Shown: positions 1 to 8,898 of the stretch, one piece after another | Layout: the number at the start of each line of letters is the position of its first letter | How positions within the stretch are numbered: position 1 is the stretch's first letter | NCBI GenBank assembly: GCA_945881835.1 | Contig: CAMCVP010000019.1 | Span: 1-37,912, forward strand | Length of the DNA stretch: 37,912 bases | Source: Chryseobacterium gleum | GTDB lineage: Bacteria > Bacteroidota > Bacteroidia > Flavobacteriales_D > Sanyastnellaceae | Direction: 5' to 3' | Made by a program: the position numbers and the translations under genes | The notes under the pieces: model-generated | Told to the model about the DNA's origin: nothing | The model's database searches: none | The model's input: only the letters and a program-made list of their open reading frames with translations

Positions 1-83
1 TGGCCCAATTCAATTTGCTTTACGATCTCTTTTCGTAAGTCCTCCGAAAAGATTCGTTGTACTCTTAAGGCTGTTTTTTTCAT
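1..83 (-). CDS. Partial transposase-like HTH protein (5' end only)
   Basis: An ATG on the minus strand at 83 opens a frame that runs off the left edge of the window, giving 27 residues. They begin MKKTALRVQRIFSED and continue LRKEIVKQIELG. The pattern of a basic start followed by a helix of the type 'R-E-I-V-x-x-I-E-x-G' is typical of the N-terminal helix-turn-helix of IS3-type OrfA transposases and related proteins. Only this start is visible, so the rest of the gene, its intactness and any insertion-sequence ends cannot be judged. It points away from the capsule locus and may mark its left border. A short regulator with a similar HTH is the main alternative. Confidence 0.45.
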   Translation of the reverse strand, partial: MKKTALRVQRIFSEDLRKEIVKQIELG

Positions 84-141
84 AATCTTCGTTTTGTTGA
101 AGATGATAAAAGTGTCAACTTTTTTTAGGCGCGGTCAAAAT

Positions 142-226
142 AGGAATAAAATCTCCGATTTTCCAATTACGTAGTTCCAATTACGTAGTAGGAATAAAAT
201 CTCCGATTTTCCAATTACGCAGTTCC
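142..226. repeat. Family E: 37-bp direct repeat with palindromic words
   Basis: Two 37-bp copies, 142-178 and 190-226, differ at one base (gtag versus gcag) and are separated by 11 bp that themselves repeat part of the unit. Each copy contains the palindromic words AAAATC-TCC-GATTTT and AC-GTA-GT or AC-GCA-GT joined by TTCC/GGAA linkers. A related stretch lies at 25226-25283. The repeat sits between the divergent transposase-like start and the capsule promoter, in a 263-bp non-coding region. Confidence 0.75.
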
Positions 227-316
227 TCCGCATTCGTGCTTGCACATTGGTTACAAAACAAAGTTAATAACAATCATTTGTTAACATATAGATAATTTCC
301 TTACCGCAATACCCCG

Positions 317-324
317 TATTTTTG
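317..324 (+). promoter_or_regulatory. Candidate -7 box of the capsule operon promoter
   Basis: TATTTTTG fits the Bacteroidota -7 consensus TAnnTTTG and lies 22 bp before the first capsule gene. No good -33 TTG is present at the expected 17-23 bp spacing, so the promoter would be weak or activator-dependent. No Shine-Dalgarno sequence is visible; the leader just before the ATG is A-rich. Confidence 0.5.
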
Positions 325-346
325 CATCTTAATTAAACAGGAAAAA

Positions 347-1123
347 ATGCGGATTCGCTTACTTTTTTACACCCTTAGTACACTTTTTCTCGCCTCTTGT
401 GCCTCTCCCGAAGATTTTTACTACCTCAGAAATGCAGGCAATGAAAAAATTGTTGGCAATCCATCGGATACACTAACGAGTAATCCTGTTATTCAGCCTG
501 GAGATCAATTGAGTATTGTTGTGTCTTCTTCAAGCCCAGAGCTTACGTTGTTGTTGAACGCCAACAATTTGGGCGGAATGAACCAAGTTAATCAATCTAC
601 CGTCTTTGTTTCGGCAGGGTACTATGTTGCTAACAATGAAACGATTGAATTTCCGAAGCTCGGTGTAATTACCACAAAAGGACTGACTTTTAAGAATTTA
701 GAACGGATTATTGAACATGGTTTATCCGATTATGCGAAAGATGTTTCAGCTACTGTTAGAAGAACGAATTTTAGAATCACGATTCTAGGCGAGGTTACTC
801 GTCCTGGCATGTACAACATCCCGTACGACAGAATAAACATTCTGCAGGCGATTGGAAATGCTGGGGACTTAACCATTTTTGGAAAACGTGATAATATTCT
901 CTTGGTGCGCGAAACACCGCAAGGAAAAGAGACAGTGCGTCTCAGCCTATACGACAAAGACCTTTTAAACTCTCCTTATTATTACTTGAAAAGTGGTGAT
1001 GTGGTATACATTGAACCAAACAAAACCCGCGTAAACACCAACACCACCTTCTTCCAAGTGTGGCCCACTATCATAAGTTCTGTTTCGGTGTTGCTAGTTA
1101 TCGTTAACCAAATTGTAAAATAG
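347..1123 (+). CDS. Wza-type polysaccharide export lipoprotein
   Basis: This 258-residue protein is likely the outer-membrane or periplasmic export component for the capsule made by the downstream genes. It starts with a lipoprotein signal peptide: a hydrophobic run from residue 5 and a lipobox ending LASC, with Cys18 as the lipidated residue. Residues from about 45 to 135 fit the polysaccharide export domain (IQPGDQLSIVV at its start). Residues from about 143 to 225 fit an SLBB domain (ITILGEVTRPGMYNIP). A hydrophobic segment near residues 236-257 ends the protein and could span the outer membrane, as the C-terminal helix of Wza does. It is about two thirds of the length of E. coli Wza, as is usual for Bacteroidota homologues. 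The kinase gene follows after 4 bp, so the two are almost certainly co-transcribed. Confidence 0.9.
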   Translation: MRIRLLFYTLSTLFLASCASPEDFYYLRNAGNEKIVGNPSDTLTSNPVIQPGDQLSIVVSSSSPELTLLLNANNLGGMNQVNQSTVFVSAGYYVANNETIEFPKLGVITTKGLTFKNLERIIEHGLSDYAKDVSATVRRTNFRITILGEVTRPGMYNIPYDRINILQAIGNAGDLTIFGKRDNILLVRETPQGKETVRLSLYDKDLLNSPYYYLKSGDVVYIEPNKTRVNTNTTFFQVWPTIISSVSVLLVIVNQIVK

Positions 1124-1127
1124 CGTT

Positions 1128-3536
1128 ATGGTTGAAAATGAATTTCAGGCGCAAGAGCGCGAAGTAAATGTGCTTAATGAAATTAGGAATACCTTTTTTG
1201 CTTTTTGGCCACTTTTTGTTTTAGGATTGGTCATTACAACAACAGGAGCATTCTTGTACTTGCGATATACTATTCCAACTTATCAGGCCTCTGCCAAGGT
1301 TTTGGTGAAGGACGACTCCAAAACGGGTTTTGGCGGAGCTGCTAAGGGTATTGTTTCTCAACTCGATTTGTTTGGAACTAAATCGAATGTAGACAATGAA
1401 ATTGAGATTATTAAATCAAGACCAATCCTTCAAGAAGCCACAGTGCTTGCAAATTCCCAAGTGAAAATTTTTAGCAACGGTAAAATTTTAAATATTATTC
1501 AATCTGATTTTCCAATTTCCTTTATTCCGCTGAATCCCGATTCGTTAACTGGTGCTAGTAAGGTGATTTTAGTAAAAAACGGAGTGTTGAATATAGACGG
1601 TTCAGACTACGCTTTGAAAGACTCACTCGTTTTAGACCTAGGATTAACGGGTAAGCTAATAGTCCAGGTTAATGAAAGTAAAATTAACGAGATTGAAGGA
1701 GAGGAGTTCACACTAGTGTTATCAACTCTCGACTCAGAAATTGATGCACTATCTGTTGCTCTAACCGTTAAGGAGCAGAGTATGGATGCGACTGTTATTG
1801 GTGTCAATTTAACCTACCAAAACCCGGTTTGGGCCGAAAGAATCTTAGCGGCTATTCTTGAATCTTATACCGAAGCTAATGTTCGTGATAAGCGTTTAAT
1901 TGCGCAATATACACTTGAATTCATCGAAGACAGATTAGGTCTCGTTACACAAGAACTAGACTCAGTGGAGAGGCGCATTGAAGAATATAAAACTACGAAT
2001 CAGATTTTTAATTTAAGTGCCCAAGGAGAGTATTTTCTGCAATCTGTTCAAGCACAGGATGCCGAAATCAATAAAATAAATATTCAGTTGGGTGCCTTGG
2101 CCGAGGTAGAGGGTTACATTAAAGGAAATCGTATTAACGGAACATTCCCCTCGTTGTTGGGTATTTCAGACCCGTTACTTGCGAATTTGCTCACAAAGTT
2201 GTATGAAGCAGAAAGTTTGTACAACCGTCGAAAGGTAATGGTTGGTGATAAGGATTCTGAATTGTTAAATCTCCAAGGCGAAGTGGAGAAACTTAGATTT
2301 GGAATCAGCACTGCTGTTGGAAATGTGCGTCTGAACCTTCAGTCTGCCAAGCGCCCACTTGAACAAGAGGTGAATGCGCGATTGTCTGAACTTTCAACGC
2401 TTCCCTCAAAAGAGCGCGCCTTATTAGATATTAGCCGTCAACAAACCATTAAAAACGCAATTTATACCTTTTTACTTCAAAAAAGAGAGGAGTCCGCAAT
2501 TTCATTTGCCTCTACCTTGTCCGATATTCGAATTATTGAGCCTGCAAAAGGAATTAATAGTCCGGTTAGTCCGAAAAGAGCTATCATTTGGATAGCGGCG
2601 TTCATCTTAGGATTGGCGATGCCTGCTGGCGTTATAGTTTTGAAAGAACGATTGAATTCTAAAATCTTGTTCCGCTCCGACATTGAGAAATTAGTGAATC
2701 TTCCCATTATTGGAGAAATTTTCCAATCGAAACTTACTGAAACGGATTTAATATTTGTCGAAAACTCTCGTTCAGTTATGGCAGAGAGCATTCGTTCTGT
2801 CCGAACCAAGCTTCCCTTTTACTTTACCCGTGAAGACGAAAAAGTATTGTTGGTTTCTTCTTCCGTTCCAGGTGAAGGGAAGTCATTCTTGGCTTCAAAC
2901 ATCGGTTTGTCCATTGCCATGATGGGCAAGAAGACGCTTATAATCGGTGGCGATATGCGCAAGCCGAAATTGCACAAGACTTTCGGCATTTCCAATGCCA
3001 CTGGCTTATCTACTTACCTCATAGGTAAATGCTCGGTGGAAGAAACCCTTGTTGAAACCGAACACGAAAATTTATTCGTACTGCCCTCTGGCCCTATTCC
3101 TCCGAACCCATCGGAACTTTTGGTTCAAGACCGCTGGCCGAAATTAATGGAAGAATTAAAAATTCAGTTCGATTTCATAGTGCTGGATACCCCGCCACTC
3201 GGGCTCATTAGCGATGCCGAGATGATGGCTAAGCAATGCGACTTGGCGCTATTCGTAGTCCGCCACGCCCACAGCCCAAAAGAAGCTGTCAAAAAAGTTT
3301 TAGGCACGCAAGATTTCGCTAACCGTTTCCCTCGCACGGTATTGGTGTTTAACGGATTGAAACAACGCGGTATTGGATATTACGGATACGGATACGGATA
3401 CGGATACGGATACGGATACGGATATGGATACGGATACGGCGGATATAGCTACGGGGGGTATGCTTATGGCTCTGAAGCGAAGCGCGCACCATTACTGAAA
3501 AGAATAAGAAAGAGATTTAAAAAGTTATTTAAATAA
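1128..3536 (+). CDS. Wzc-type polysaccharide co-polymerase and BY-kinase
   Basis: This 802-residue inner-membrane protein controls chain length and export of the polysaccharide by cycles of tyrosine autophosphorylation. The N-terminal Wzz-like region has a membrane helix at about residues 27-48. A long periplasmic part with coiled-coil-prone segments follows, then a second helix at about 486-505. The cytoplasmic bacterial tyrosine kinase domain shows Walker A (PGEGKS, about residue 583), Walker A' (GGDMRKPK, about 607-614) and Walker B (FIVLDTPP, about 682). The tail is an extreme tyrosine cluster of alternating Gly-Tyr at about 748-782, coded by a hexanucleotide tandem repeat, followed by a basic end (KRIRKRFKKLFK). 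The tyrosine tail is the expected autophosphorylation site. The gene forms an export pair with the preceding lipoprotein gene. Confidence 0.93.
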   Translation: MVENEFQAQEREVNVLNEIRNTFFAFWPLFVLGLVITTTGAFLYLRYTIPTYQASAKVLVKDDSKTGFGGAAKGIVSQLDLFGTKSNVDNEIEIIKSRPILQEATVLANSQVKIFSNGKILNIIQSDFPISFIPLNPDSLTGASKVILVKNGVLNIDGSDYALKDSLVLDLGLTGKLIVQVNESKINEIEGEEFTLVLSTLDSEIDALSVALTVKEQSMDATVIGVNLTYQNPVWAERILAAILESYTEANVRDKRLIAQYTLEFIEDRLGLVTQELDSVERRIEEYKTTNQIFNLSAQGEYFLQSVQAQDAEINKINIQLGALAEVEGYIKGNRINGTFPSLLGISDPLLANLLTKLYEAESLYNRRKVMVGDKDSELLNLQGEVEKLRFGISTAVGNVRLNLQSAKRPLEQEVNARLSELSTLPSKERALLDISRQQTIKNAIYTFLLQKREESAISFASTLSDIRIIEPAKGINSPVSPKRAIIWIAAFILGLAMPAGVIVLKERLNSKILFRSDIEKLVNLPIIGEIFQSKLTETDLIFVENSRSVMAESIRSVRTKLPFYFTREDEKVLLVSSSVPGEGKSFLASNIGLSIAMMGKKTLIIGGDMRKPKLHKTFGISNATGLSTYLIGKCSVEETLVETEHENLFVLPSGPIPPNPSELLVQDRWPKLMEELKIQFDFIVLDTPPLGLISDAEMMAKQCDLALFVVRHAHSPKEAVKKVLGTQDFANRFPRTVLVFNGLKQRGIGYYGYGYGYGYGYGYGYGYGYGGYSYGGYAYGSEAKRAPLLKRIRKRFKKLFK
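3384..3437 (+). repeat. GGATAC hexanucleotide tandem repeat in the kinase tail
   Basis: Nine consecutive 6-bp units run in frame: eight GGATAC and one GGATAT. Each codes Gly-Tyr at residues 753-770. Further imperfect Gly/Tyr codons lie on both sides. Gain or loss of a unit by slippage keeps the frame and changes the number of phosphorylatable tyrosines. Confidence 0.95.
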
Positions 3537-3538
3537 AT

Positions 3539-3687
3539 ATTGCGAAGCAATGGAAGTTAAAGTAAATGCGGCACAGTCGATAAGTTCGACTGCGTCGAGT
3601 AAATTGAAGTAAATACGGCTTCGCCGTGTAAGTACATGACCATTTACCCCGTAGGGACTTACTTTAACTTACTCCGAAGGAATTTAC
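3539..3687. repeat. Family C palindromic word array, copy C1
   Basis: Short palindromes sit in AT-rich linkers. The words include ATTGC-GAA-GCAAT, TCGAC-TGC-GTCGA, CGGC-TTC-GCCG, CCC-GTA-GGG and TCC-GAA-GGA. Linkers in the left half read about TAAATTGAAGTAA; those in the right half read ACTTACTTTAACTTA, nearly the reverse complement, so the halves could pair into a branched stem. The array fills the gap between the kinase gene and gmd. No promoter was recognised in the remaining bases. Confidence 0.85.
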
Positions 3688-3721
3688 AGAGAGGAAAAGA
3701 AGGGATTTAGAAAGAGAATAG

Positions 3722-4795
3722 ATGAATACTCAGAGAATAGCGCTTATCACCGGAATAACCGGCCAGGACGGATCGTTCTTGGCGGAGCTATTGCTTGAAA
3801 AGGGTTACGCTGTTCACGGGATTATTCGTCGTGCCTCTTCTTTCAACACGCATCGTATTGAGCATCTGTATTTCTCAGAATGGATCAAAGATGTTCACTT
3901 GGAAAAGAAAGTACAATTGCACTATGGAGACATAACAGATTCTACTTCGCTTATTCGCATTATTCAGGAAGTAAAACCAACGGAAATTTACAACCTCGCG
4001 GCACAAAGCCACGTGAAGGTTTCGTTTGAAGTTCCCGAGTATACAGCAGATGTCGATGCTTTAGGAACCTTGCGCATTTTAGAAGCCGTTCGTATTTTAG
4101 GTATGGAGCATTCTTGTAGAATTTATCAAGCTTCATCAAGTGAATTGTACGGAAAGGTGGTTGAAGTTCCTCAATCGGAAACCACACCGTTTTATCCGCG
4201 TTCGCCTTATGGAGTGGCCAAGCAATATGCTTTTTGGATAACCAAAAACTACCGCGAAGCTTATGGCATGTTCGCAGTGAACGGCATCTTATTCAATCAC
4301 GAAAGTGAACGTCGCGGAGAAACCTTCGTTACAAGGAAAATCACCTTGGCCGCTGCACGCATAGCCAAAGGACTTCAGACAAAATTGTATTTAGGGAACC
4401 TCAGCGCACAACGCGATTGGGGATACGCGAAAGACTATGTAGAATGCATGTGGCTTATGCTTCAGCACGACACCCCAGACGACTTTGTTATTGCAACCGG
4501 AGAAATGTACACCGTGCGTCATTTCTGCGAATTGGCTTTCCGCGAAACAGGTATTGAATTGAAATGGGAAGGCGAAGGTGTGAACGAAAAAGGGGTGAAT
4601 GTTAACACAAACGAAATATTGGTTGAAGTAGACCCGAAGTACTTTCGTCCCGCAGAAGTAGACCAACTACTCGGCAATCCAGCCAAAGCGAAATCGCTTC
4701 TTGGTTGGAATCCGAATCAAACCTCGCTTCAGCAATTGGTTAGTATTATGGTGAGCAATGATATTAAATTAATAGAGAAGGAGAGGAGGATGTAA
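3722..4795 (+). CDS. gmd: GDP-mannose 4,6-dehydratase
   Basis: This 357-residue protein is a short-chain dehydrogenase of the extended type that converts GDP-D-mannose to GDP-4-keto-6-deoxy-D-mannose in the cytoplasm. The N-terminal NADP-binding loop reads [15 protein letters not shown], and the region [17 protein letters not shown] is highly characteristic of Gmd. The catalytic pair is in YGVAK, with Tyr163 and Lys167, preceded by the Ser-rich SSSELYGK motif. Length is close to the family norm. The usual partner, GDP-L-fucose synthase (fcl), is not in the window, so the end sugar (L-fucose, D-rhamnose or an amino sugar) is unknown or needs a gene elsewhere. The gene stands alone between two family C arrays (C1 and C2). 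Confidence 0.93.
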   Translation: MNTQRIALITGITGQDGSFLAELLLEKGYAVHGIIRRASSFNTHRIEHLYFSEWIKDVHLEKKVQLHYGDITDSTSLIRIIQEVKPTEIYNLAAQSHVKVSFEVPEYTADVDALGTLRILEAVRILGMEHSCRIYQASSSELYGKVVEVPQSETTPFYPRSPYGVAKQYAFWITKNYREAYGMFAVNGILFNHESERRGETFVTRKITLAAARIAKGLQTKLYLGNLSAQRDWGYAKDYVECMWLMLQHDTPDDFVIATGEMYTVRHFCELAFRETGIELKWEGEGVNEKGVNVNTNEILVEVDPKYFRPAEVDQLLGNPAKAKSLLGWNPNQTSLQQLVSIMVSNDIKLIEKERRM

Positions 4796-4797
4796 AT

Positions 4798-5175
4798 CGC
4801 TACGCGGTAAATTGAAGTAAATACAGCTTCGCCGTGTAAGGACAAAACCACTTACCCCGAAGGGACTTACTTTAACTTACTCCGAAGGAAATTATATTTA
4901 AAAAGTAAATTGAAGTAAGTGCCGCTTTGCGGCGTAAAAAGAAATAAAAGTTACACCCAAAGGGTAATTACTGCGAAGCAATTTACTCCGAAGGAATTTA
5001 GAATTTGAAGTTCGACTGCGTCGAGTAAATTGAAGTAAGTGCCACTACGTGGCGTAAAAGAAATAAAAGTTACACCCGAAGGGTAATTACTGCGAAGCAA
5101 TTTACCCTGAAAGGATTTATTTCTGTTTACCCCGCAGGGACTTACTTTAATTTACACAACGAAGTTGTATTTAAC
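4798..5175. repeat. Family C palindromic word array, copy C2
   Basis: This 378-bp array fills the gap between gmd and the antiterminator gene. At least fifteen words are visible, among them CGC-TAC-GCG, CCC-GAA-GGG, GCCGC-TTT-GCGGC, ACCC-AAA-GGGT, TGC-GAA-GCA, GCCAC-TAC-GTGGC, CCC-GCA-GGG and ACAAC-GAA-GTTGT. Linkers are GTAAATTGAAGTAAGT or its approximate reverse complement. Two sub-copies of about 95 bp (4905-5000 and 5025-5119) are nearly identical except in the words; the word at 4921-4933 differs from that at 5041-5053 by a paired G:C to A:T change in the stem. No gene is seen here. Confidence 0.9.
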
Positions 5176-5184
5176 AGATGTAGA

Positions 5185-5697
5185 ATGAAGGGTTCGAAAG
5201 AAGATAAGAAGTGGCTTGTGGTAAAGACCAAGGCTAATGCTGAGAAGAAAGTTGCAGAGCGCTTAGTCTTGAAGGAACTCGAAGTTTATCTACCCTTGTA
5301 CACCACAGTGAAGCAATGGTCAGATCGGAAGAAGAAAGTACAAAAGCCATTGATCTCGTCAACGGTGTTTGTGCATATTACGGAAGAAGAGCGTGAGCAG
5401 TTGTGGAATGTGGTGGGGGTAAGCGGAATGTTGTATTACTTAGGAAAACCCGCTGTAGTGCGCGATGAAGAGATTTTAGTTTTGCAACAGATGTTGCAAG
5501 AAGGCATTTACGAGAGTGTTGATTTTGAAACCACCTTCATTGAAGGACTGGAAGTAGAAATTACCGGCGGAGATTTTAAAGGTCTTCGCGGGATAGTGCA
5601 GGAAGAGGTTAATTCCCAGAGGGTAATTATAGCCTTGAAGGGAATGGGAGCGCAGGTGGTGTTTACCCTTAAAAAGGGTGCGGTGCGGAAGGTATAG
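5185..5697 (+). CDS. UpxY/RfaH-type NusG-family transcription antiterminator
   Basis: This 170-residue protein is a specialised NusG paralogue that likely rides on RNA polymerase and promotes transcription through the long capsule operon. The N-terminal NGN domain begins KKWLVVKTKANAEKKVAERL and includes the YLPLYTTVKQWSDRKKKVQKPLISSTVFV stretch broken over residues 35-63, which resembles UpxY and RfaH. The C-terminal KOW motif is GLEVEITGGDFKGLRGIV at about residues 125-142. In Bacteroides, UpxY genes head capsule loci. Here the gene is third and stands just before the serotype-type sugar genes, suggesting that the regulated unit starts at this point. No SD sequence is seen. The long C2 array lies immediately upstream and would be in its leader if transcription starts before it. 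Confidence 0.88.
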   Translation: MKGSKEDKKWLVVKTKANAEKKVAERLVLKELEVYLPLYTTVKQWSDRKKKVQKPLISSTVFVHITEEEREQLWNVVGVSGMLYYLGKPAVVRDEEILVLQQMLQEGIYESVDFETTFIEGLEVEITGGDFKGLRGIVQEEVNSQRVIIALKGMGAQVVFTLKKGAVRKV

Positions 5698-5699
5698 GG

Positions 5700-5890
5700 G
5701 CGAATGGCTTCGCGAGGGCAACTCGCGTTGCGAAGGTGAATATTTCACGAAGGTCCTTCGGACGAAGGTCTTCGACGAAAGTTATATCGTGCAGGTGGAG
5801 TTGAATTATTAGATTTTTTCGAAGAACCTTTCCGAAGGAATCTTTCTGAAAGAATCTTATGAAATATCGGGGTCATCACAACATGTTGTG
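5700..5890. repeat. Mixed palindromic words, including family F (TCT linker) and one family A word
   Basis: The 250-bp gap between the antiterminator gene and the next gene holds several hairpins. GCGAA-TGGC-TTCGC (5700-5713) and GCGAG-GGCAA-CTCGC (5712-5726) come first. A run of CGAAGGT and CTTCG words follows. Then comes a family F stretch at 5818-5857 with words TTC-GAA-GAA, TTCC-GAA-GGAA and TTCT-GAA-AGAA joined by CCT or TCT. A single CACAACATGTTGTG palindrome with a TCAT flank (5877-5890) matches family A. The first two hairpins could terminate transcription only weakly because no T-run follows. Confidence 0.7.
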
Positions 5891-5947
5891 TGACAGACCA
5901 AGGCGAAGCTGTGTGAAAAATTTTGTAATCTGAAAAAAATAAACAAT

Positions 5948-7294
5948 ATGAATATAGAGAACAAAAAAATTGCAGTAATAGGCTTAGGATACGTTGGCTT
6001 GCCATTGGCGGCGGCGTTTGCAGAAAAGTATCCGGTAGTGGGTTTCGATATCAATCAAGGTCGTGTGAACGAATTAAAATCGGGTCATGACCATACCTTG
6101 GAATTGGCAGATGATGAATTGAAGGCAGTATTGGTGGAAGGATTGGAGAGTGGAAACGGATTGTTACCAAGTTTCAATGCGGAAGATTTAGCAAGTTGTA
6201 ATGTGTTTATTATTACTGTGCCTACGCCAATAGATGAAAGCAAGAGACCAGACCTTCGTCCGCTAATTAGTGCCTCCACCTTAATTGGGAAATATTTAAA
6301 GAAGAAAGACATTGTCATATACGAGAGTACAACATACCCGGGTTGTACGGAAGAAGATTGTGTACCTGTTTTAGAAAAAGCATCTGGTTTGAAGTTTAAC
6401 GAGGATTTCTTCTGCGGTTATTCGCCAGAGCGAATTAATCCAGGTGATAAAGAAAACACAGTTAAAAAGATAAAGAAAGTCACGAGTGGGAGTACGCCTG
6501 AAATTGCAGTTGTAGTAGATGAATTATATAATTCAGTAATCACAGCAGGAACATATCTGGCTCCATCTTTGAAAGTTGCAGAAGCATCAAAAGCTATTGA
6601 AAACGCTCAGCGCGATGTGAATATTTCCTTTGTAAATGAATTGGCTTTAATATTCGATAGATTAGGAATAGACACCAACGAGGTCATTGAAGCGGCAGGA
6701 AGTAAGTGGAATTTTTTAAAATATCGACCGGGATTAGTTGGCGGTCATTGTATAAGCGTAGATCCGTACTATTTAGCATTCAAAGCAGAACAAATGGGGT
6801 ACCACCCGGCAGTAATACTCTCTGGACGTCGGGTAAACGACAACATGGGCATGTATGTTGCCAACAAAGTAATTAAACTTATGATTGGAAAAGGACAGAC
6901 AATAAAAGGCGCTAAAGCACTCATTCTTGGTTTTACGTTTAAAGAAAACTGCCCCGACATTCGCAACACCCGCGTCATAGATATTTATCAAGAACTCAAA
7001 AACTTCGACATCCAAGTCGACGTTTACGACCCCTGGGCCAATTCCGAAGAAGTCATGCATGAGTATGGAGTTACAATTGTTAACAAGTTGCCAAATAGCA
7101 AGGAGTTAGAAGTTAGTGGTTATACCTTCCCAACCCCCAACCCCCAGCCCTTTGACTCTAAATACAGCGCTGTTATTTTGGCGGTATCGCACAAAGAATT
7201 CTCCGACGTAAATATCCGCAACCTCGTTGGAAACGGAGTGGTTTTTGATGTCAAAGGAGTATTGCCCAAAGACCAGGTTGATGCGAGGTTGTAA
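5948..7294 (+). CDS. Nucleotide sugar dehydrogenase, TviB/WbpA group
   Basis: This 448-residue enzyme oxidises a UDP-HexNAc (UDP-GalNAc, UDP-GlcNAc or UDP-ManNAc) to the uronic acid using two NAD. The start [13 protein letters not shown] is the Rossmann motif, followed by [14 protein letters not shown] as in TviB/WbpA. The catalytic cysteine lies in [12 protein letters not shown] (Cys268), and GRRVNDNM is the substrate-binding stretch after it. The C-terminal domain has a low-complexity insertion of about 20 residues (about 384-404, with the Pro-rich run [10 protein letters not shown]) between two conserved strands. This makes it longer than usual relatives. With the UDP-GlcNAc 2-epimerase at 14.6 kb, a ManNAcA product is possible, but the exact substrate cannot be read from the sequence. 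Confidence 0.9.
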   Translation: MNIENKKIAVIGLGYVGLPLAAAFAEKYPVVGFDINQGRVNELKSGHDHTLELADDELKAVLVEGLESGNGLLPSFNAEDLASCNVFIITVPTPIDESKRPDLRPLISASTLIGKYLKKKDIVIYESTTYPGCTEEDCVPVLEKASGLKFNEDFFCGYSPERINPGDKENTVKKIKKVTSGSTPEIAVVVDELYNSVITAGTYLAPSLKVAEASKAIENAQRDVNISFVNELALIFDRLGIDTNEVIEAAGSKWNFLKYRPGLVGGHCISVDPYYLAFKAEQMGYHPAVILSGRRVNDNMGMYVANKVIKLMIGKGQTIKGAKALILGFTFKENCPDIRNTRVIDIYQELKNFDIQVDVYDPWANSEEVMHEYGVTIVNKLPNSKELEVSGYTFPTPNPQPFDSKYSAVILAVSHKEFSDVNIRNLVGNGVVFDVKGVLPKDQVDARL

Positions 7295-7306
7295 TTTGAG
7301 GAAAGC

Positions 7307-8704
7307 ATGATGAAAATAAAATCAATTTGTTGCATTGGTGCGGGCTACGTAGGAGGGCCTACCATGTCTGTAATAGCACAAAAAAATCCGAATATCAAGG
7401 TAACGGTTGTGGATATCAATGCCAAAAGAATTGCGGCATGGAATGATGAGAATTTAAACAACTTGCCAATTTACGAACCTGGTTTGGATGCTGTAGTAGC
7501 TGAAGCTCGTGGTCGAAATTTATTTTTTTCTACTGAAGTGGATCGGGTAATAGATGAGGCAGATATGATTTTTATATCTGTGAACACACCCACCAAGACC
7601 TATGGTGTTGGTAAGGGGATGGCGGCTGACTTAACCTATATTGAGTTGTGTGCACGTCAAATTGCACGTGTTGCCAAAACGGATAAAATTGTGGTTGAAA
7701 AGTCTACCTTGCCTGTACGTACGGCTGAGGCGATAAAAAGTTTACTAATCAATACGGGGAATAATGTCAATTTTCAAATCTTGTCTAATCCGGAGTTTTT
7801 GGCGGAGGGCACGGCTATTAGCGATATGCAAAACCCGGATCGCATCTTAATTGGGGGAGATATTGATACACTTGAGGGGAGAGAAGCGGTGGATGCTTTG
7901 GTGGCAGTTTATGCTGCATGGATTCCAAAAGAGCGCATTTTAACGGCCAATTTGTGGTCATCAGAGTTGTCAAAATTGACTGCAAATGCATTTTTGGCAC
8001 AGCGTGTTTCAAGTATTAATGCCCTATCTGAGCTATGTGAAAAAACGGGTGCAAGTTTAGATGAAGTGGCTCGCGCTATTGGGACAGACAGCAGAATTGG
8101 ACCTAAGTTTTTAAAAGCATCTGTTGGTTTTGGTGGTTCTTGTTTTCAAAAAGATATTTTAAATTTAGTGTATATAGCCCGTTCATACGGGTTAAATGAA
8201 GTAGCAGATTATTGGGAGCAAGTGATTATTATGAATGATCACCAAAAGAGAAGGTTTGCACGTAATATTATTAAAACATTATATAATACGGTTAGCGGTA
8301 AAAAAATTGCTTTTTTGGGTTGGGCGTTCAAAAAAGACACGAATGACACCCGCGAATCGGCCTCTATTTATGTGGCAGATGAACTATTAAGTGAACATGC
8401 ACATATCGCGGTTTATGATCCAAAAGTAAAAGCAGAGCAAATCCTTAATGACTTGAATTACCTTGAAACTAGAAGTGAGCAAGAAAATGAAGCACTATTA
8501 CAATCATTTGTTGATCCTTATGAGGCCTGTAGAGGCGCTCACGCAATAGCAATCTTAACAGAATGGGACGAATTTAAAAACTATGACTGGAAACTTATGT
8601 ATGACCAAATGCTTAAACCCGCTTTTGTTTTTGATGGCCGTAACTTATTAGATATGTTAAAGTTGAAAAAAATTGGCTTTAATGTCTATTCGTTAGGGAG
8701 ATAG
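7307..8704 (+). CDS. ugd: UDP-glucose 6-dehydrogenase
   Basis: This 465-residue cytoplasmic enzyme makes UDP-glucuronate from UDP-glucose. The N-terminus [17 protein letters not shown] and the stretch [13 protein letters not shown] resemble the longer, eukaryote-like UGDH group rather than the short bacterial Ugd. The catalytic cysteine is in [10 protein letters not shown] (Cys279). The region [19 protein letters not shown] near residue 340 is the C-terminal NAD/UDP-binding signature. Length fits the group. The start could be either of two adjacent ATG codons (7307 or 7310). It follows the other sugar dehydrogenase after 12 bp, so the two are likely co-transcribed and supply two different uronic acids. 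Confidence 0.93.
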   Translation: MMKIKSICCIGAGYVGGPTMSVIAQKNPNIKVTVVDINAKRIAAWNDENLNNLPIYEPGLDAVVAEARGRNLFFSTEVDRVIDEADMIFISVNTPTKTYGVGKGMAADLTYIELCARQIARVAKTDKIVVEKSTLPVRTAEAIKSLLINTGNNVNFQILSNPEFLAEGTAISDMQNPDRILIGGDIDTLEGREAVDALVAVYAAWIPKERILTANLWSSELSKLTANAFLAQRVSSINALSELCEKTGASLDEVARAIGTDSRIGPKFLKASVGFGGSCFQKDILNLVYIARSYGLNEVADYWEQVIIMNDHQKRRFARNIIKTLYNTVSGKKIAFLGWAFKKDTNDTRESASIYVADELLSEHAHIAVYDPKVKAEQILNDLNYLETRSEQENEALLQSFVDPYEACRGAHAIAILTEWDEFKNYDWKLMYDQMLKPAFVFDGRNLLDMLKLKKIGFNVYSLGR

Positions 8705-8732
8705 ATAAAATTATTGTTAGAATTAACTTAAA

Positions 8733-8792
8733 ATGAATAAGATCTTCATCACCGGCACTGCCAAATTCACCTGCATTAAAATTAACATATAA
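8733..8792 (+). pseudogene. Possible remnant of an NAD-dependent epimerase start
   Basis: A 19-codon frame reads MNKIFITGTA and then loses similarity and stops. The first ten residues match the usual start of UDP-glucuronate epimerases and related SDR proteins (MxKIxITGTAGFIG), which are often found next to UDP-glucose dehydrogenase. The rest of the 194-bp gap (8705-8898) carries another short frame of 31 codons at 8802-8897 with no recognised match. This looks like the scar of a deleted epimerase gene at the junction with the AT-rich block. The match is short, so chance is possible. Confidence 0.35.
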
Positions 8793-8898
8793 TTTATAGA
8801 TATGTTGTTTGACTTTAGTCTTGGTTATTATCCGAATGTCCATATGTTTTTTGATCAAGTATTAAAACTTCTGCTTAAAGGTAGAATAAGGAATTGAA

